From CANJDH01 sp964443245 (GTDB taxonomy: Bacteria > Pseudomonadota > Gammaproteobacteria > Burkholderiales > JAEUOS01), in contig CAYUEG010000001.1 in the NCBI GenBank assembly GCA_964443245.1, forward strand, positions 1 through 64,000: 64,000 bases of DNA, given 5' to 3'. Under the pieces are notes generated by a model. That model was not told where the DNA came from and made no database searches. It saw only the letters and a program-made list of their open reading frames with translations. Below, piece after piece: positions 37,467-47,419 of this stretch (position 1 is the stretch's first letter; every line of letters begins with the position of its first letter). The position numbers and the translations under genes are program-made.

Positions 37467-39239
37467 ATGCCAGCCGTCGACTCCACGATCACTTATCGTC
37501 TGTTTTGTAGCGATCCGCGCGCGCATCTGTTTCGCGTCGTCCTCACCGTGCACCATCCGGACCCGGCCGGCTGCGTGCTGTCGCTCCCGGCCTGGATTCC
37601 GGGAAGCTACATGATTCGCGAATTCGCCCGCAACATCGGGCCCATTCGCGCACGAAGCGGGCGGCGCAGCGTCGCATTGACGAAGGTCGATAAGCACACT
37701 TGGCATGCCGCCGCGTGCGACGGCGCCCTGGAGGTGGAATACGAAGTCTATGCCTGGGACCTCTCCGTACGTTCCGCACACCTGGACGAGAGCCATGCAT
37801 TCTTTAACGGTTCGAGTGTGTTTCTGAGCGTCCATGGCCATGAGCAGGCGCGCCACCTCGTGCAATTGGTACGGCCGGCCGGAAGACGGTATGCCAATTG
37901 GGCTGTCGCTACAACGCTTGCGAGAGCGCCGGCCACACGAGATCGCGGCTTTGGCAGCTATTACGCCAACAGCTACGATGAACTGATCGACCATCCGGTC
38001 GAAATGGGCCAGTTCACGTGGGCCACGTTTGAAGCCTGTGGCGTGCCCCATGCCGTCGCCATCACCGGACTGCACGATTGCGATACCCAACGCCTGTGTG
38101 CCGATCTGAAAAAGGTGTGCGAAACGCAGATCCGCTTCTTCCATGGGCCGCAAGCGTCACATCAATCCCCACCATTCTCGCGCTATCTGTTCCTCGTCAT
38201 GGCGGTGGGCGAGGGGTATGGTGGGCTGGAACATCGCAGCTCGACGGCGCTCCTGTGCTCCCGCAATGATCTGCCTTTTCCCTCAATGGGCGCTGCAACG
38301 GAGGCCTATCGCGGTTTTCTCGGCTTATGCAGCCATGAGTATTTTCATGCGTGGAATGTCAAGCAACTGAAGCCGGCCGTCTTTGCGCCGTACGATCTGA
38401 CGCGCGAGAACTACACGCGTCTGCTGTGGGCCTTTGAAGGCATTACCAGCTATTACGATGACGTCATGCTGTTACGGGCGGGGGTGATCTCCAGACAGGA
38501 ATATCTGGACACGCTGGCGCGTGCGATACGCGGGGTGCTACGCGGCGCTGGCAGACTCAAGCAATCGGTGGCCGAATCCAGTTTTGACGCCTGGATCAAG
38601 TACTACCGGCAGGACGAGAACGCTCCCAATTCGGTGGTGAGCTACTACACCAAGGGCGCATTGGTCGCCCTGTGCATCGACCTGATGCTGCGGCAGGCCT
38701 CGGATGGCAGGCGGTCACTGGATGATGTGATGCGCAAGCTGTGGCGCGAGCATGGCGCAACTGGCCAGGGAGTGCCGGAAGCGGGCGTCGAATCAGCGGT
38801 ACTGGACGTAGCGACTCCCGGGTTGCGCCGTCGCATGGCGCGGTTTCTCCGCGATGCCGTTCATGGCACGACCGAGTTGCCCCTCAAAGCGCTATTGAAA
38901 ACGGCGGGTTTTGATCTGCGCGTCTCACCGGGGGTAGCAAATGCGCTCGGCGCGCGCACAGCCCGCAGTGCCGGCGGCGTCAAGCTGACCCACGTGCTTG
39001 ACCAAGGTGCAGCGCAGCGCGCCGGCCTTTCGGCGGGCGACGAAGTCATTGCCTTGAATGGAATCCGGGTCAGCGCCGACACCTTCGAGGGCTTGCTCGC
39101 CCGTCTGCCGAAACAGGCTCGGATCGACGTGCACGCATTCCGGCGCGACGAACTCATCACGCGGGTGCTCACGCCAAGCGAAGGCGAAATCGAGGTCTCG
39201 CTGAAGCCTGTTGAGGCTGTGGGTACCTCTAGAGATTGA
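37467..39239 (+). CDS. M61 glycyl-aminopeptidase family metallopeptidase with PDZ domain
   Basis: This 590-aa M61-family peptidase has an N-terminal beta domain, the zinc-binding HEYFHAWNVK with a downstream glutamate (WAFEGITSYYDD), and a C-terminal PDZ domain (VLDQGAAQRAGLSAGDEVIALNG). No signal peptide is evident, so a cytoplasmic location is likely. A 121-nt gap before it shows nothing recognisable beyond an AGGAA 11 nt before the ATG. Its 3' end overlaps the convergent HD-GYP gene by 11 nt. Confidence 0.93.
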   Translation: MPAVDSTITYRLFCSDPRAHLFRVVLTVHHPDPAGCVLSLPAWIPGSYMIREFARNIGPIRARSGRRSVALTKVDKHTWHAAACDGALEVEYEVYAWDLSVRSAHLDESHAFFNGSSVFLSVHGHEQARHLVQLVRPAGRRYANWAVATTLARAPATRDRGFGSYYANSYDELIDHPVEMGQFTWATFEACGVPHAVAITGLHDCDTQRLCADLKKVCETQIRFFHGPQASHQSPPFSRYLFLVMAVGEGYGGLEHRSSTALLCSRNDLPFPSMGAATEAYRGFLGLCSHEYFHAWNVKQLKPAVFAPYDLTRENYTRLLWAFEGITSYYDDVMLLRAGVISRQEYLDTLARAIRGVLRGAGRLKQSVAESSFDAWIKYYRQDENAPNSVVSYYTKGALVALCIDLMLRQASDGRRSLDDVMRKLWREHGATGQGVPEAGVESAVLDVATPGLRRRMARFLRDAVHGTTELPLKALLKTAGFDLRVSPGVANALGARTARSAGGVKLTHVLDQGAAQRAGLSAGDEVIALNGIRVSADTFEGLLARLPKQARIDVHAFRRDELITRVLTPSEGEIEVSLKPVEAVGTSRD

Positions 39240-40821
39240 CGCCCGGTATCCGCGACAGATCCACTTCGTCAATCTGCTCCGGGTTGAGAAACTCTTCGGC
39301 GTACTTGAGGTAAACCTTTTCCCGGATGAACACATCGAAGAGATCCGGGTCCACATGGCCGTTGAGCTTGAACTTTCCGAGAATCTCGAGCGATTCGGTA
39401 AGCGTCTTGCCCTTCTTGTAGGGTCGATCGCGTGCAGTCAGGGCCTCAAAAATGTCCGCAATTCCCATGACCCGTGCCTGCACGCTCATCTGGTCGCGCT
39501 TCAAGCCCTTCGGATAACCCTTGCCATCCATGCGCTCGTGGTGGCCTCCGGCATACTCCGGAACATTCTTCAGGTGCTTTGGCCAAGGCAGGGTCTCGAG
39601 CATCTTGATCGTGGCCACGATGTGGTTGTTGATCACTTCCCGTTCTTCTGCGGTGAGCGTACCTGCCCGTATCGTCAGGTTCTTCAGTTCGTCAGGTGAA
39701 AGAAAATCGCTCTCTGCGCCAGAAACGTCGCGCCAGCGGTAGCCGGCAATGCGCTTGACGCGGGCAATGTCGTCTTCCTTCATGAACTCGCCACCGACAT
39801 TGGCACGACGCAGGAACGCACGATCCTCCTCGATCAACTGCAGTTTTTCGTCAGCCGCCGCCCGGGTCATCTCGCCCTTGAGGACGGCAATTTCGATATC
39901 GCGCTTGAGCACTTCAAAACGCGTATCGACCATATGTATCCGGTCGAATATGGTCTCCAGCTTGGTGGCCTTGTCAACCACATGCACCGGGGTCGTGACC
40001 TTGCCACAGTCGTGGAGCAGCCCGGCGATCTTGAGTTCGTAACGATCGCGGTCGGTCATCGTGAAGTCCTTGAGCGGACCCACGTCGGTATTGTTTACAG
40101 CCTCGGCCAGCATCATGGTCAGGCTGGGTACCCGCTGGCAATGCCCGCCGGTGTAGGGTGACTTCTCGTCAATGGCAGTGTTCATCACGTTGATGAACGA
40201 CTCAAAGAGTTGCTCCAGCTGCAGAATCAGGTTGCGATTGGTCAGTGCGATCGCCGCCTGCGAAGCCAGGCTCTCCGCCAATCGCTGATCAGCATCCGAA
40301 AAGGTCGTGACCTTGCCGGTCACCGGATCCAGACGGTTGAGTAACTGCAAAACACCGATGATCTCGTTCTCATGATCCCGCATGGGGATGGTGAGAAACG
40401 AAGTCGAGCGGTAGCCCGTCTTCTTGTCGAACGCGCGGGTGCCGGTGAAATCGAAGCCTTCCGCCGTATAGGCATCCGCAATGTTGACAGTATCACCCGT
40501 GAGGGCGGCATAGGCTGCCACCATGTTCCGGTTGGGCTTGCCATCATCCTCGTACAGCTTGATCGGATAAAACGTAATCGGACTTCCCGACGTGCCGCCG
40601 AGATGGATGTTCAACGAATCGTTGAGCAGGATTTCGAAGTTGAGTTTGTCACCATCGATGACCCGATACAGGGTACCGCCATCTGCCTGAGTGATGTGCT
40701 TCGCCGCTTGCAGAATCTTGTCAAGGAGCGCGTTGATATCACGCTCCTGCGACAGGGCCGCCCCCACCGCATTGAGTTGTTCAAGCCGCCTGAACAGCTC
40801 CTCGACTGAAACCGAAGTCAC
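39229..40821 (-). CDS. GAF-HD-GYP domain c-di-GMP phosphodiesterase
   Basis: The protein (530 aa) has a GAF sensor domain (about 15-200, with KKTGYRSTSFLTIP and LLNRLDP) and an HD-GYP hydrolase domain: LLHDCGK (HD at 270-271) and HHERMDGKGYP (427-437). HD-GYP proteins with this intact metal and GYP signature usually hydrolyse c-di-GMP. An insert (about 280-375) separates the two motifs more than usual. It is the last gene of the signalling operon; the GTG start overlaps the upstream stop (GTGA). No transmembrane segment is seen, so it is cytoplasmic. Confidence 0.92.
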   Translation of the reverse strand: MTSVSVEELFRRLEQLNAVGAALSQERDINALLDKILQAAKHITQADGGTLYRVIDGDKLNFEILLNDSLNIHLGGTSGSPITFYPIKLYEDDGKPNRNMVAAYAALTGDTVNIADAYTAEGFDFTGTRAFDKKTGYRSTSFLTIPMRDHENEIIGVLQLLNRLDPVTGKVTTFSDADQRLAESLASQAAIALTNRNLILQLEQLFESFINVMNTAIDEKSPYTGGHCQRVPSLTMMLAEAVNNTDVGPLKDFTMTDRDRYELKIAGLLHDCGKVTTPVHVVDKATKLETIFDRIHMVDTRFEVLKRDIEIAVLKGEMTRAAADEKLQLIEEDRAFLRRANVGGEFMKEDDIARVKRIAGYRWRDVSGAESDFLSPDELKNLTIRAGTLTAEEREVINNHIVATIKMLETLPWPKHLKNVPEYAGGHHERMDGKGYPKGLKRDQMSVQARVMGIADIFEALTARDRPYKKGKTLTESLEILGKFKLNGHVDPDLFDVFIREKVYLKYAEEFLNPEQIDEVDLSRIPGVNL

Positions 40822-43193
40822 TTGATGCAGACTGCCCTAACTTGTTTGAGATCGGTCAGGCCCATCAGGACCTTCTCCATGCCATCCATCTTCAGCGTGT
40901 TCATGCCCTCTTCCACGGCAGCAGTGAACAAGGCGGCCACACGCGCCTTCTCCTGAATCATTTTCTTCAACACCTCGGTGGCGATCATCAACTCGTGCAA
41001 ACCCGCGCGGCCGCGATACCCGGTGTTGGAGCACTTCTCGCAACCCTTGGGGCGATACAGGGTCAGCTTGCCATCCTTGCCGTACTCCTCAATCCAGCGA
41101 TCGTAGAGCTTCTTGAATTGACCTTGGGGATCCGCTTTCCAGACCGGTGTCTTGACAAGTTCTTCCGCGTATTCGGTGATGAACTGCTTGAGTTCGGTTG
41201 CATCCGGATGGTAGGGCTCCTTGCAATCCGAGCACAGGCGCTTGGCAAGACGCTGGGCCAGGATCCCCAGGAGCGCATCCCCGAAGTTGAAGGGGTCGCA
41301 GCCCATGTCGAGCAGGCGGATGACGGCCTCTGGCGCGCTGTTGGTGTGCAGCGTAGCGAACACCAGGTGGCCGGTGAGCGATGCTTCGATGCCGGTGTTG
41401 GTCGTCTCGGCATCGCGCATCTCACCCACCATGATGATGTCCGGATCGGCGCGCAGGAAAGCCTTCATGACGACTGCGAAGTCGAGGCCTGCCTTCTTGT
41501 TTACCTGCACCTGGCGCAGGCCCTTTTGCGTAATCTCGACCGGATCCTCGGCAGTCCAGATCTTGGTGTCAACGGTGTTCAGAAAGCCGAGCACGGAGTG
41601 CAGTGTTGTGGTCTTGCCGGAACCGGTCGGGCCGCAAACAAAAAACAGCCCATACGGCTTGCTTACCGTCTTCTTGAGGTTCTCGCTGTTGTATTTGGTC
41701 AGCCCCAGCTTGTCGATCGGGATGGGTTCACCCGCGGCAAGGATACGCATGACCACGTCTTCGACACCACCCTGGGTCGGGATCGTCGCGACTCGCAGCT
41801 CGATATCGAGCGGGCCAAACTTCTTGAACTTGATCTTGCCGTCCTGCGGCTTGCGCTTTTCCGAAATGTCGAGATCGCACATGATCTTCAGACGTGCCGC
41901 AATGGCCGCACGATAGCTGGCGGGTATCTCGATGTAGTTCATCAGAGAGCCGTCCTTGCGAAACCGGATCTCGGTCTTTGCCTTGCCAGGATAGGGCTCG
42001 ATATGGATGTCCGACACACCCATGTTGTAGGCGTCGACAATGATCTTGTTGACCAGCTTGACGAGTTCATTGTCGGCCGCAGCATCGACGTCATCGGTGG
42101 AATTGCCGAGAGAATCCACCGCTTCATCGTCCCCCATGCCAGACAGCAGGTCATCGATAGAGCTGGCATCCGCCACCTCGCCAAAGAAACTCGCGAGCGT
42201 CTGCTTGAACTCAATACGTGTCGTGACGCGATAGGCAATCTTCATTGCCCGCGGAAACACGTTGTTGACGATGCGCGAACTCTTGACCCGCTCCGGATCA
42301 AGACACATCACCACAAGCCCTTCCTTGGCGTCGTCAATCGGAATCCATTCGCTGGACTCGACATAATCACGCTTCAGGTTCTTGAGCAGGTCCATCGGCT
42401 TGATGCGGTCTGCCTTGAACGGCTCATAGGGCACACCAAAAAACTTTGACAGTCCTGCCCCGATGGCGGGAATCTTGACCTGAAATTCGGTGGTCAGTAC
42501 CTCTTCGATATCGATGCCCTTGCGTCGTGCCGAACGCGTCGCCAGATCAAACTCCTGTGCCGACAGTACTGCATCCGCGACCAGATAGTCATACTTGGTT
42601 TTGACGGGCTGCGCCGATTTCTGCCGCTGACGAAAGGCAATCGCCAGAGTTTGGGTCAACCCGGCAACGCCCTCCTCTTCCAGTGCACTGAACGGCTGAC
42701 CCGACTTGTTGTTGATGATCTGGACAACACCAATCAATTCATTGGCCTGAGCGTCCACAATCGGTGCAACCAGCATCTGCTTGGTGCGGTAACCGGTTCG
42801 CTTGTCCACCTCCTGCAGAAAGCGCAAGTTTGGATTATGCGATTTCAGCTCTGCTTCGTCGTACACGTCCTTGATGTTGATGACTTTCTTGGACAAAGCC
42901 ACATAACCGGCAATGCTCTGCTCGGCGATGGGCAGTTTCAAGTCCTTGAACGAATTCAGCCCCGTCTTGACCTTCGAAACAATCGAAGCCTTGTCCTCGC
43001 CCATCGAGTAGATTGTCAGGCGATCAGCATTGAACAGGGTGCAGATCTCCTGACTGACCTCCAACATGATCTCGTCGACGTTGTTGGTCGCATGGATCCG
43101 GTTGGTGACAGTCTGCAGGTTCTTCTGAAAATTCAGTTTCAGATTGACATCCGGCGCCTGCGCCGCCGGTTTCGGACTCAACACTGCGCTCAT
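40818..43193 (-). CDS. GAF domain fused to GspE/PilB-type ATPase
   Basis: This 791-aa protein has an N-terminal GAF domain (about 25-190; DKRTGYRTKQMLVAP, IINNKSG), a T2SSE_N/MshEN-like segment (about 200-340) and a complete secretion-type ATPase: Walker A GPTGSGKTT (about 521-529), Asp box, MVGEMRDAET, and a four-cysteine zinc site (CSDC with CEKCSNTGYRGR). Such ATPases power type IV pili or type II secretion, but no pilin, platform or secretin gene is nearby, and a GAF-bearing version is unusual. The ATG at 43193 has GAGGTG just upstream; a GTG two codons earlier is less likely. Its place between a cNMP-binding protein and an HD-GYP enzyme suggests nucleotide-controlled output. Confidence 0.9.
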   Translation of the reverse strand: MSAVLSPKPAAQAPDVNLKLNFQKNLQTVTNRIHATNNVDEIMLEVSQEICTLFNADRLTIYSMGEDKASIVSKVKTGLNSFKDLKLPIAEQSIAGYVALSKKVINIKDVYDEAELKSHNPNLRFLQEVDKRTGYRTKQMLVAPIVDAQANELIGVVQIINNKSGQPFSALEEEGVAGLTQTLAIAFRQRQKSAQPVKTKYDYLVADAVLSAQEFDLATRSARRKGIDIEEVLTTEFQVKIPAIGAGLSKFFGVPYEPFKADRIKPMDLLKNLKRDYVESSEWIPIDDAKEGLVVMCLDPERVKSSRIVNNVFPRAMKIAYRVTTRIEFKQTLASFFGEVADASSIDDLLSGMGDDEAVDSLGNSTDDVDAAADNELVKLVNKIIVDAYNMGVSDIHIEPYPGKAKTEIRFRKDGSLMNYIEIPASYRAAIAARLKIMCDLDISEKRKPQDGKIKFKKFGPLDIELRVATIPTQGGVEDVVMRILAAGEPIPIDKLGLTKYNSENLKKTVSKPYGLFFVCGPTGSGKTTTLHSVLGFLNTVDTKIWTAEDPVEITQKGLRQVQVNKKAGLDFAVVMKAFLRADPDIIMVGEMRDAETTNTGIEASLTGHLVFATLHTNSAPEAVIRLLDMGCDPFNFGDALLGILAQRLAKRLCSDCKEPYHPDATELKQFITEYAEELVKTPVWKADPQGQFKKLYDRWIEEYGKDGKLTLYRPKGCEKCSNTGYRGRAGLHELMIATEVLKKMIQEKARVAALFTAAVEEGMNTLKMDGMEKVLMGLTDLKQVRAVCIK

Positions 43194-43233
43194 AACCACC
43201 TCACGCGATGACAGCTTTTCGTTTGACCAAAAT

Positions 43234-44313
43234 TCATTGCGAAGGACCCCGTGAAGCCCAAAGTCCTCCCTCCAGAAGCGCTACCTTGAATCCACGATGC
43301 GCCAGCAAAAACGCTGCGGCCGCGCTTCGACGGCCGCTCTGGCAATACACCACATACTCCTTGCTCTTGTCCAGAACCGGAAACGCGTTGCGAATCTCTG
43401 CCAGCGGTACGTTGATTGCGGCCGACAGGTGATCGTACTGGTATTCGGAAGGATAGCGGACGTCCAGCCACTGCGCACCCGCCGCCACTTTCTCTTTCCC
43501 CGCCTCCATGTGGACCCTGTTCAGCAATGGCTCCTTGAGCAGTGCAATGAAATCCTGTTTGGCGAGACGGAGCAGCACACCATCCAGCTTCATCGTCACC
43601 GTGGCATTGCGCTTCGCTTCGGACACCAGTGCTTCCTCGCCAAACGCATCACCGCTCTTCAAATCCGCAAGGACTACCACGACACCGCCAACCAGACGCG
43701 TTACCTGCGCACGACCCGACTCGATGACGTAATAATAGTCGCCTTCATCTCCCTCACGAATCACAACGTCGCCGGATTTGACCTCCACCCGAAAAAAACG
43801 ATTCAGCAATTCGCCAATATGGGCCGATGGCAGGTTTCCGAACGCACCCGTCCTCAGGTTATTGACACTAAAGACCCCCGACATGACGTTCCAGGAGCTT
43901 GGCACCGGAGGTTCCGCAGCCGCGAGTGTCTTGAAACGGCCGGTTCGGGTAGCGTCAAACTTTGCCAGCTGATCCCAGGTCATCATGATGTCCAGCATGT
44001 CACTATCGATCCGGATCAATTCGATCGCACTCAAAGCGCGGCCGCGCAAAATCGGTGTACTGCGGAACAAAGGATCACGCGCTGCCACGGAGCCCGCTTC
44101 AACAATCTCCTCTGATCCGTCTTCAAACACCAAAGCCACTTTGCCCGACAGGAGGTAGGAGACCTGATCCGCAGCAGATTTCATTCTGAAGGGATCTTGC
44201 CCTTCCGCCATGTTCTCGGTGTAACACAAGTCGGAGAATTCCTGAAGGCGAGCCTCCGACAACGCCGACAAGGGCTCAAATTGGCGGAGCAGCGCAGAAG
44301 AAATCGAGCTCAT
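43234..44313 (-). CDS. cyclic nucleotide-binding domain protein with C-terminal rhodanese domain
   Basis: The protein (359 aa) contains two cNMP-binding folds: a degenerate first one (about 10-115) and a better one (about 165-260) with GDVVIREGDEGDYYYVIESG and the phosphate-binding cassette FGEEALVSEAKRNATV, including its arginine. A rhodanese domain follows (about 270-355) with a loop cysteine in VVYCQSGRRSAAA. It probably senses cAMP made by the neighbouring cyclase. The rhodanese part could carry sulfur or act as a thiol-based phosphatase-like domain; neither is proven. It starts 5 nt after the phosphodiesterase stop. Confidence 0.9.
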   Translation of the reverse strand: MSSISSALLRQFEPLSALSEARLQEFSDLCYTENMAEGQDPFRMKSAADQVSYLLSGKVALVFEDGSEEIVEAGSVAARDPLFRSTPILRGRALSAIELIRIDSDMLDIMMTWDQLAKFDATRTGRFKTLAAAEPPVPSSWNVMSGVFSVNNLRTGAFGNLPSAHIGELLNRFFRVEVKSGDVVIREGDEGDYYYVIESGRAQVTRLVGGVVVVLADLKSGDAFGEEALVSEAKRNATVTMKLDGVLLRLAKQDFIALLKEPLLNRVHMEAGKEKVAAGAQWLDVRYPSEYQYDHLSAAINVPLAEIRNAFPVLDKSKEYVVYCQSGRRSAAAAFLLAHRGFKVALLEGGLWASRGPSQ

Positions 44314-44318
44314 GGCCG

Positions 44319-45086
44319 CTAGAACTCGAAAATCTGGCCGTTTTGGAGCATGCGCGGTTTGTAGTCACCGGCAAACTCCTCGATCTCCTGCATCGTCAGT
44401 TCGATTTCACCCGGCTTCAAGTGGGTAATGAAGATTTCCGCACTGCGCTCCAGCTTTGCCAATTCCTCGGCGAGCAAGCTCGGGCACAGGTGCTTGGATG
44501 CAATCGCCAGTTGCTTCTCGCGATTGCAAAACGCGGTCTCAATGATCAAGTACTTCAAATTGGGAATCCGGTTGACCACTTTCCAGAGCGGATCGTTGGT
44601 AAAGGTATCCCCCGAAAACACCAGGCTATGCTTGCCGCTATTGATCTGGTAACCCACCGCGGGCACTGTGTGGTTCGCAGGAAGCACCGTCAGTTTGCGC
44701 CCATCAATGGCAAGGCTCTGGCCTTCCTTGATGGTCTGATAGCGCATGAACGGCTTTTCCGCTGTCGGAATGGCAGTGAAATCCGGCCAGACGTTCCAGT
44801 TGAAGATATGTTTCTTGAGCGTATCGAGCGTCTCCTCGATCGCATAGATCGTAAGAGGCTTGTCACGCATCGCGCCCACGGTATCGACAATAAACGGGAT
44901 GGTCGCAATATGGTCCAGGTGCGAGTGCGTCAGAAAAATGTGGTCAATCATCGACATCTCCGTCAGGGAGAGGTCGGTAACACCGGTGCCTGCATCAATC
45001 AGGATGTCGTTGTCGATGCGCAATGAGGTCGTGCGGAGATGTTTGCCCCCGATCCCTCCGCTGCATCCAAGCACTTTGACCTTCAT
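44319..45086 (-). CDS. class-II-type 3',5'-cyclic-nucleotide phosphodiesterase (metallo-beta-lactamase fold)
   Basis: This 255-aa MBL-fold hydrolase has the metal motif THSHLDHIATIPF, the strand LVFSGDT and a late histidine in FITHLKPGE. The HxHLDH form and overall pattern fit the PDE1/CpdP class II cyclic-nucleotide phosphodiesterases, which degrade cAMP. No signal peptide is present. The gene lies 22 nt after the adenylate cyclase gene and just before the cNMP-binding gene, strengthening the cAMP assignment. Another MBL hydrolase role is possible but less likely. Confidence 0.85.
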   Translation of the reverse strand: MKVKVLGCSGGIGGKHLRTTSLRIDNDILIDAGTGVTDLSLTEMSMIDHIFLTHSHLDHIATIPFIVDTVGAMRDKPLTIYAIEETLDTLKKHIFNWNVWPDFTAIPTAEKPFMRYQTIKEGQSLAIDGRKLTVLPANHTVPAVGYQINSGKHSLVFSGDTFTNDPLWKVVNRIPNLKYLIIETAFCNREKQLAIASKHLCPSLLAEELAKLERSAEIFITHLKPGEIELTMQEIEEFAGDYKPRMLQNGQIFEF

Positions 45087-45108
45087 GTGCGAATCATCCC
45101 AGATTTCA

Positions 45109-47361
45109 TCACTTCTCGTCGAATGTGGTCACGCCGTCCCAATTCGCACCTGGCGGGTTCTTGCGGAACTGGGCCACGCGATCTGCATATTTCTGATACA
45201 GGTACGAATCCGGATTCATGCGCTGAAGGTTGAGCAGGTGCATGTCAAACTGATCCCAGGACTGGGCGCGGTAGGCCTTGAGGGCTTCACGCCAGATCTT
45301 GATCTCGTCCTTCAGTTCCTTGCTGGCTTCGGCCTCCAGGCAAAGGGGCTCGAAAATGGCCACAGGTTCGTTCTTCCCCTTCACCCGGATTCGATCCAGC
45401 TCACGATACAGCACATCGCGCACCAGCCTCTCGGTGTTCTCCCCCACCATGACGCCGACGCCGTACTCCTTGGTACGCCCCTCCAGTCGAGAAGCCAGAT
45501 TAACGGCATCGCCCATTGCGGTGTAGGCCTTGCGTACTTTCGATCCCATGTCGCCGACGCGCACGACACCGGAGTTGAGGCCGATCCCGATCTTCAAATC
45601 CGGCCAACCCTTGGCGATGAACTTGGCACGCAGGTCCTCGCACGCCTTCTGCATTTCGAGCGCGCTCACAATGCCCTGCCGGGCATGCTCCGGGTCCGGA
45701 ACCGGCGCACCCCAGAAAGCCATGATGCAATCGCCTATGTACTTGTCCAGCGTGCCACGATGGCTCGAAATGATTGCCGACATGGTCGTCAGAAAATCAT
45801 TGATGTAGAGCGCCAAGTCCGCCGCCGAAAGACTTTCGGAAATGGTCGTGAAGCCGCGTACATCCGAAAACAGGATCGTCAACTCGGCTTCTGCCGGCTG
45901 CATGCTGTACTTTTCGGGATCCTTGGCCATCTCGTCAACCAGTTCTGGAGGCACGTATTGGCCAAACAGCTCGGTAAACTGCCTCTTGCTGCGACTCTCC
46001 ACGAAGTAGCCATAAGCCATATTCAATGTGAATAACCCGGCAGTCATCAATAACGAGGCTGCAAGCGGAATCACAGTGTCTGCCTGGGTATAGATCACAT
46101 AGTTGAGTGCAATGATCAACAGCATAGCCACCACTGCCACCAGGGTTGCACGCAACGGGGACAGAAATGGCATGAGCATTGCCAGGGTAATGCCACCAAT
46201 CAGGAGCAGTACCACCTCTGCTCCAACGGTAAAGGCAGGCCGTTGTTTGAAGTTTTGGGACAACATGCCGGAGAGGAGGTTGGCGTGGATCTCTACCCCA
46301 GGATAGGCTTCACCCACAGGCGTGGAGCGCAAATCCAGCAGGCCTGGTGCGGTAGTGCCCCAAATGGCGATCTTCCCTCTCAGATCTTCCTTACGCGCCT
46401 TGCCTTCCCAAATGTCTCCCAATGACACATAACGAAAGCTGTTGGCTGTGGGCCCACCGCGCCCCCGATAGGGCACCAGGGCACTCACGGTCTTGTCGAC
46501 CGGTATCGTGAATGTCCGATTGGCAGCATTCAATTCCAGCCATTCCATCCCGCTGTAATTCTTGGATAGAAAGCGTTCCGGTGGATAACCCGGCTGCACC
46601 TTGGGCGATCCCAAGAGCGTGCGGAACATGGCAAGGGAAAGGGACTCGTAGTACTCGCCGCGATACTCGGAGAGCATGGGAACCCTGCGCACCACGCCAT
46701 CATGATCGACAATCGGGTTGAACAGGCCTGCAGAGTAAGCCGCCTTTTGCAGCGCCGGCAGGTTGCCGCCGTGCCCATTCCACTGGAACCAGTCAATGTT
46801 GCGTCCCTTGAAGGAACCGGCCGGCATCACAGGGGCCGGGAGCGCGCCACTCTTTTCTGCATCCGCTTCACTCGACAAGTAATAGCCCAGCACCACAGGC
46901 TTGCCGGCAATCGATTTCGCAAACTGATCATCGAAATCCAGGCTGGGACGCAATTGCTGCAACTTGGCCTGGAACTCGGGCACACCTTGCAATTCGGTCT
47001 TTGCGAGCGCCTCGAGTGTTGCGATGCCAGAACTGGTATCAGGTTCGGCAAATACGACGTCGAAGCCCACCATCGCAACGCCGTAATCGTCCTTGCCGTC
47101 ACCCATGATCTTGTTCATGAGTTTGGCCATTTTGTCGCGATTCCACGGCCAACGGCCCAACTTACCCAAACTCTTCTCGTCAATATCAAGAATGACGATT
47201 CTGTCATCAAGCTTGGACGGCATCGTCAACTTCATGCGCGCATCGTAGATGATGGCGTCGAGCTGACTGATGAAGCGGATATTGAAAATCTCGGCTGCAT
47301 GGGCGAGAAACACCAGCAGCACTGCAATCCCTAAGCTGATTCGGACGATGTGCTGCTTCAA
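45109..47361 (-). CDS. CHASE2-domain class III adenylate cyclase
   Basis: This 750-aa membrane cyclase has a first transmembrane helix (about 8-25), a large periplasmic CHASE2 sensor (about 30-370, GRWPWNRD motif), three transmembrane helices (about 380-453) and a class III cyclase domain. Metal-binding aspartates are in ILFSDVRGF (D500) and KYIGDCIMAFW (D544), with the transition-state region AMGDAVNLASRLE. The lysine in LDKYIGD fits ATP rather than GTP. The start is TTG (47361), supported by GGGAGG 6 nt upstream; the next ATG is 42 codons in. It is grouped with a cAMP phosphodiesterase and a cNMP-binding protein. Confidence 0.93.
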   Translation of the reverse strand: MKQHIVRISLGIAVLLVFLAHAAEIFNIRFISQLDAIIYDARMKLTMPSKLDDRIVILDIDEKSLGKLGRWPWNRDKMAKLMNKIMGDGKDDYGVAMVGFDVVFAEPDTSSGIATLEALAKTELQGVPEFQAKLQQLRPSLDFDDQFAKSIAGKPVVLGYYLSSEADAEKSGALPAPVMPAGSFKGRNIDWFQWNGHGGNLPALQKAAYSAGLFNPIVDHDGVVRRVPMLSEYRGEYYESLSLAMFRTLLGSPKVQPGYPPERFLSKNYSGMEWLELNAANRTFTIPVDKTVSALVPYRGRGGPTANSFRYVSLGDIWEGKARKEDLRGKIAIWGTTAPGLLDLRSTPVGEAYPGVEIHANLLSGMLSQNFKQRPAFTVGAEVVLLLIGGITLAMLMPFLSPLRATLVAVVAMLLIIALNYVIYTQADTVIPLAASLLMTAGLFTLNMAYGYFVESRSKRQFTELFGQYVPPELVDEMAKDPEKYSMQPAEAELTILFSDVRGFTTISESLSAADLALYINDFLTTMSAIISSHRGTLDKYIGDCIMAFWGAPVPDPEHARQGIVSALEMQKACEDLRAKFIAKGWPDLKIGIGLNSGVVRVGDMGSKVRKAYTAMGDAVNLASRLEGRTKEYGVGVMVGENTERLVRDVLYRELDRIRVKGKNEPVAIFEPLCLEAEASKELKDEIKIWREALKAYRAQSWDQFDMHLLNLQRMNPDSYLYQKYADRVAQFRKNPPGANWDGVTTFDEK

Positions 47362-47419
47362 GCCTGCCTCCCGTCAAGGTCTCCCACGCTGCCCCTCCCG
47401 AGGCTCTGCGGACGGGAGT

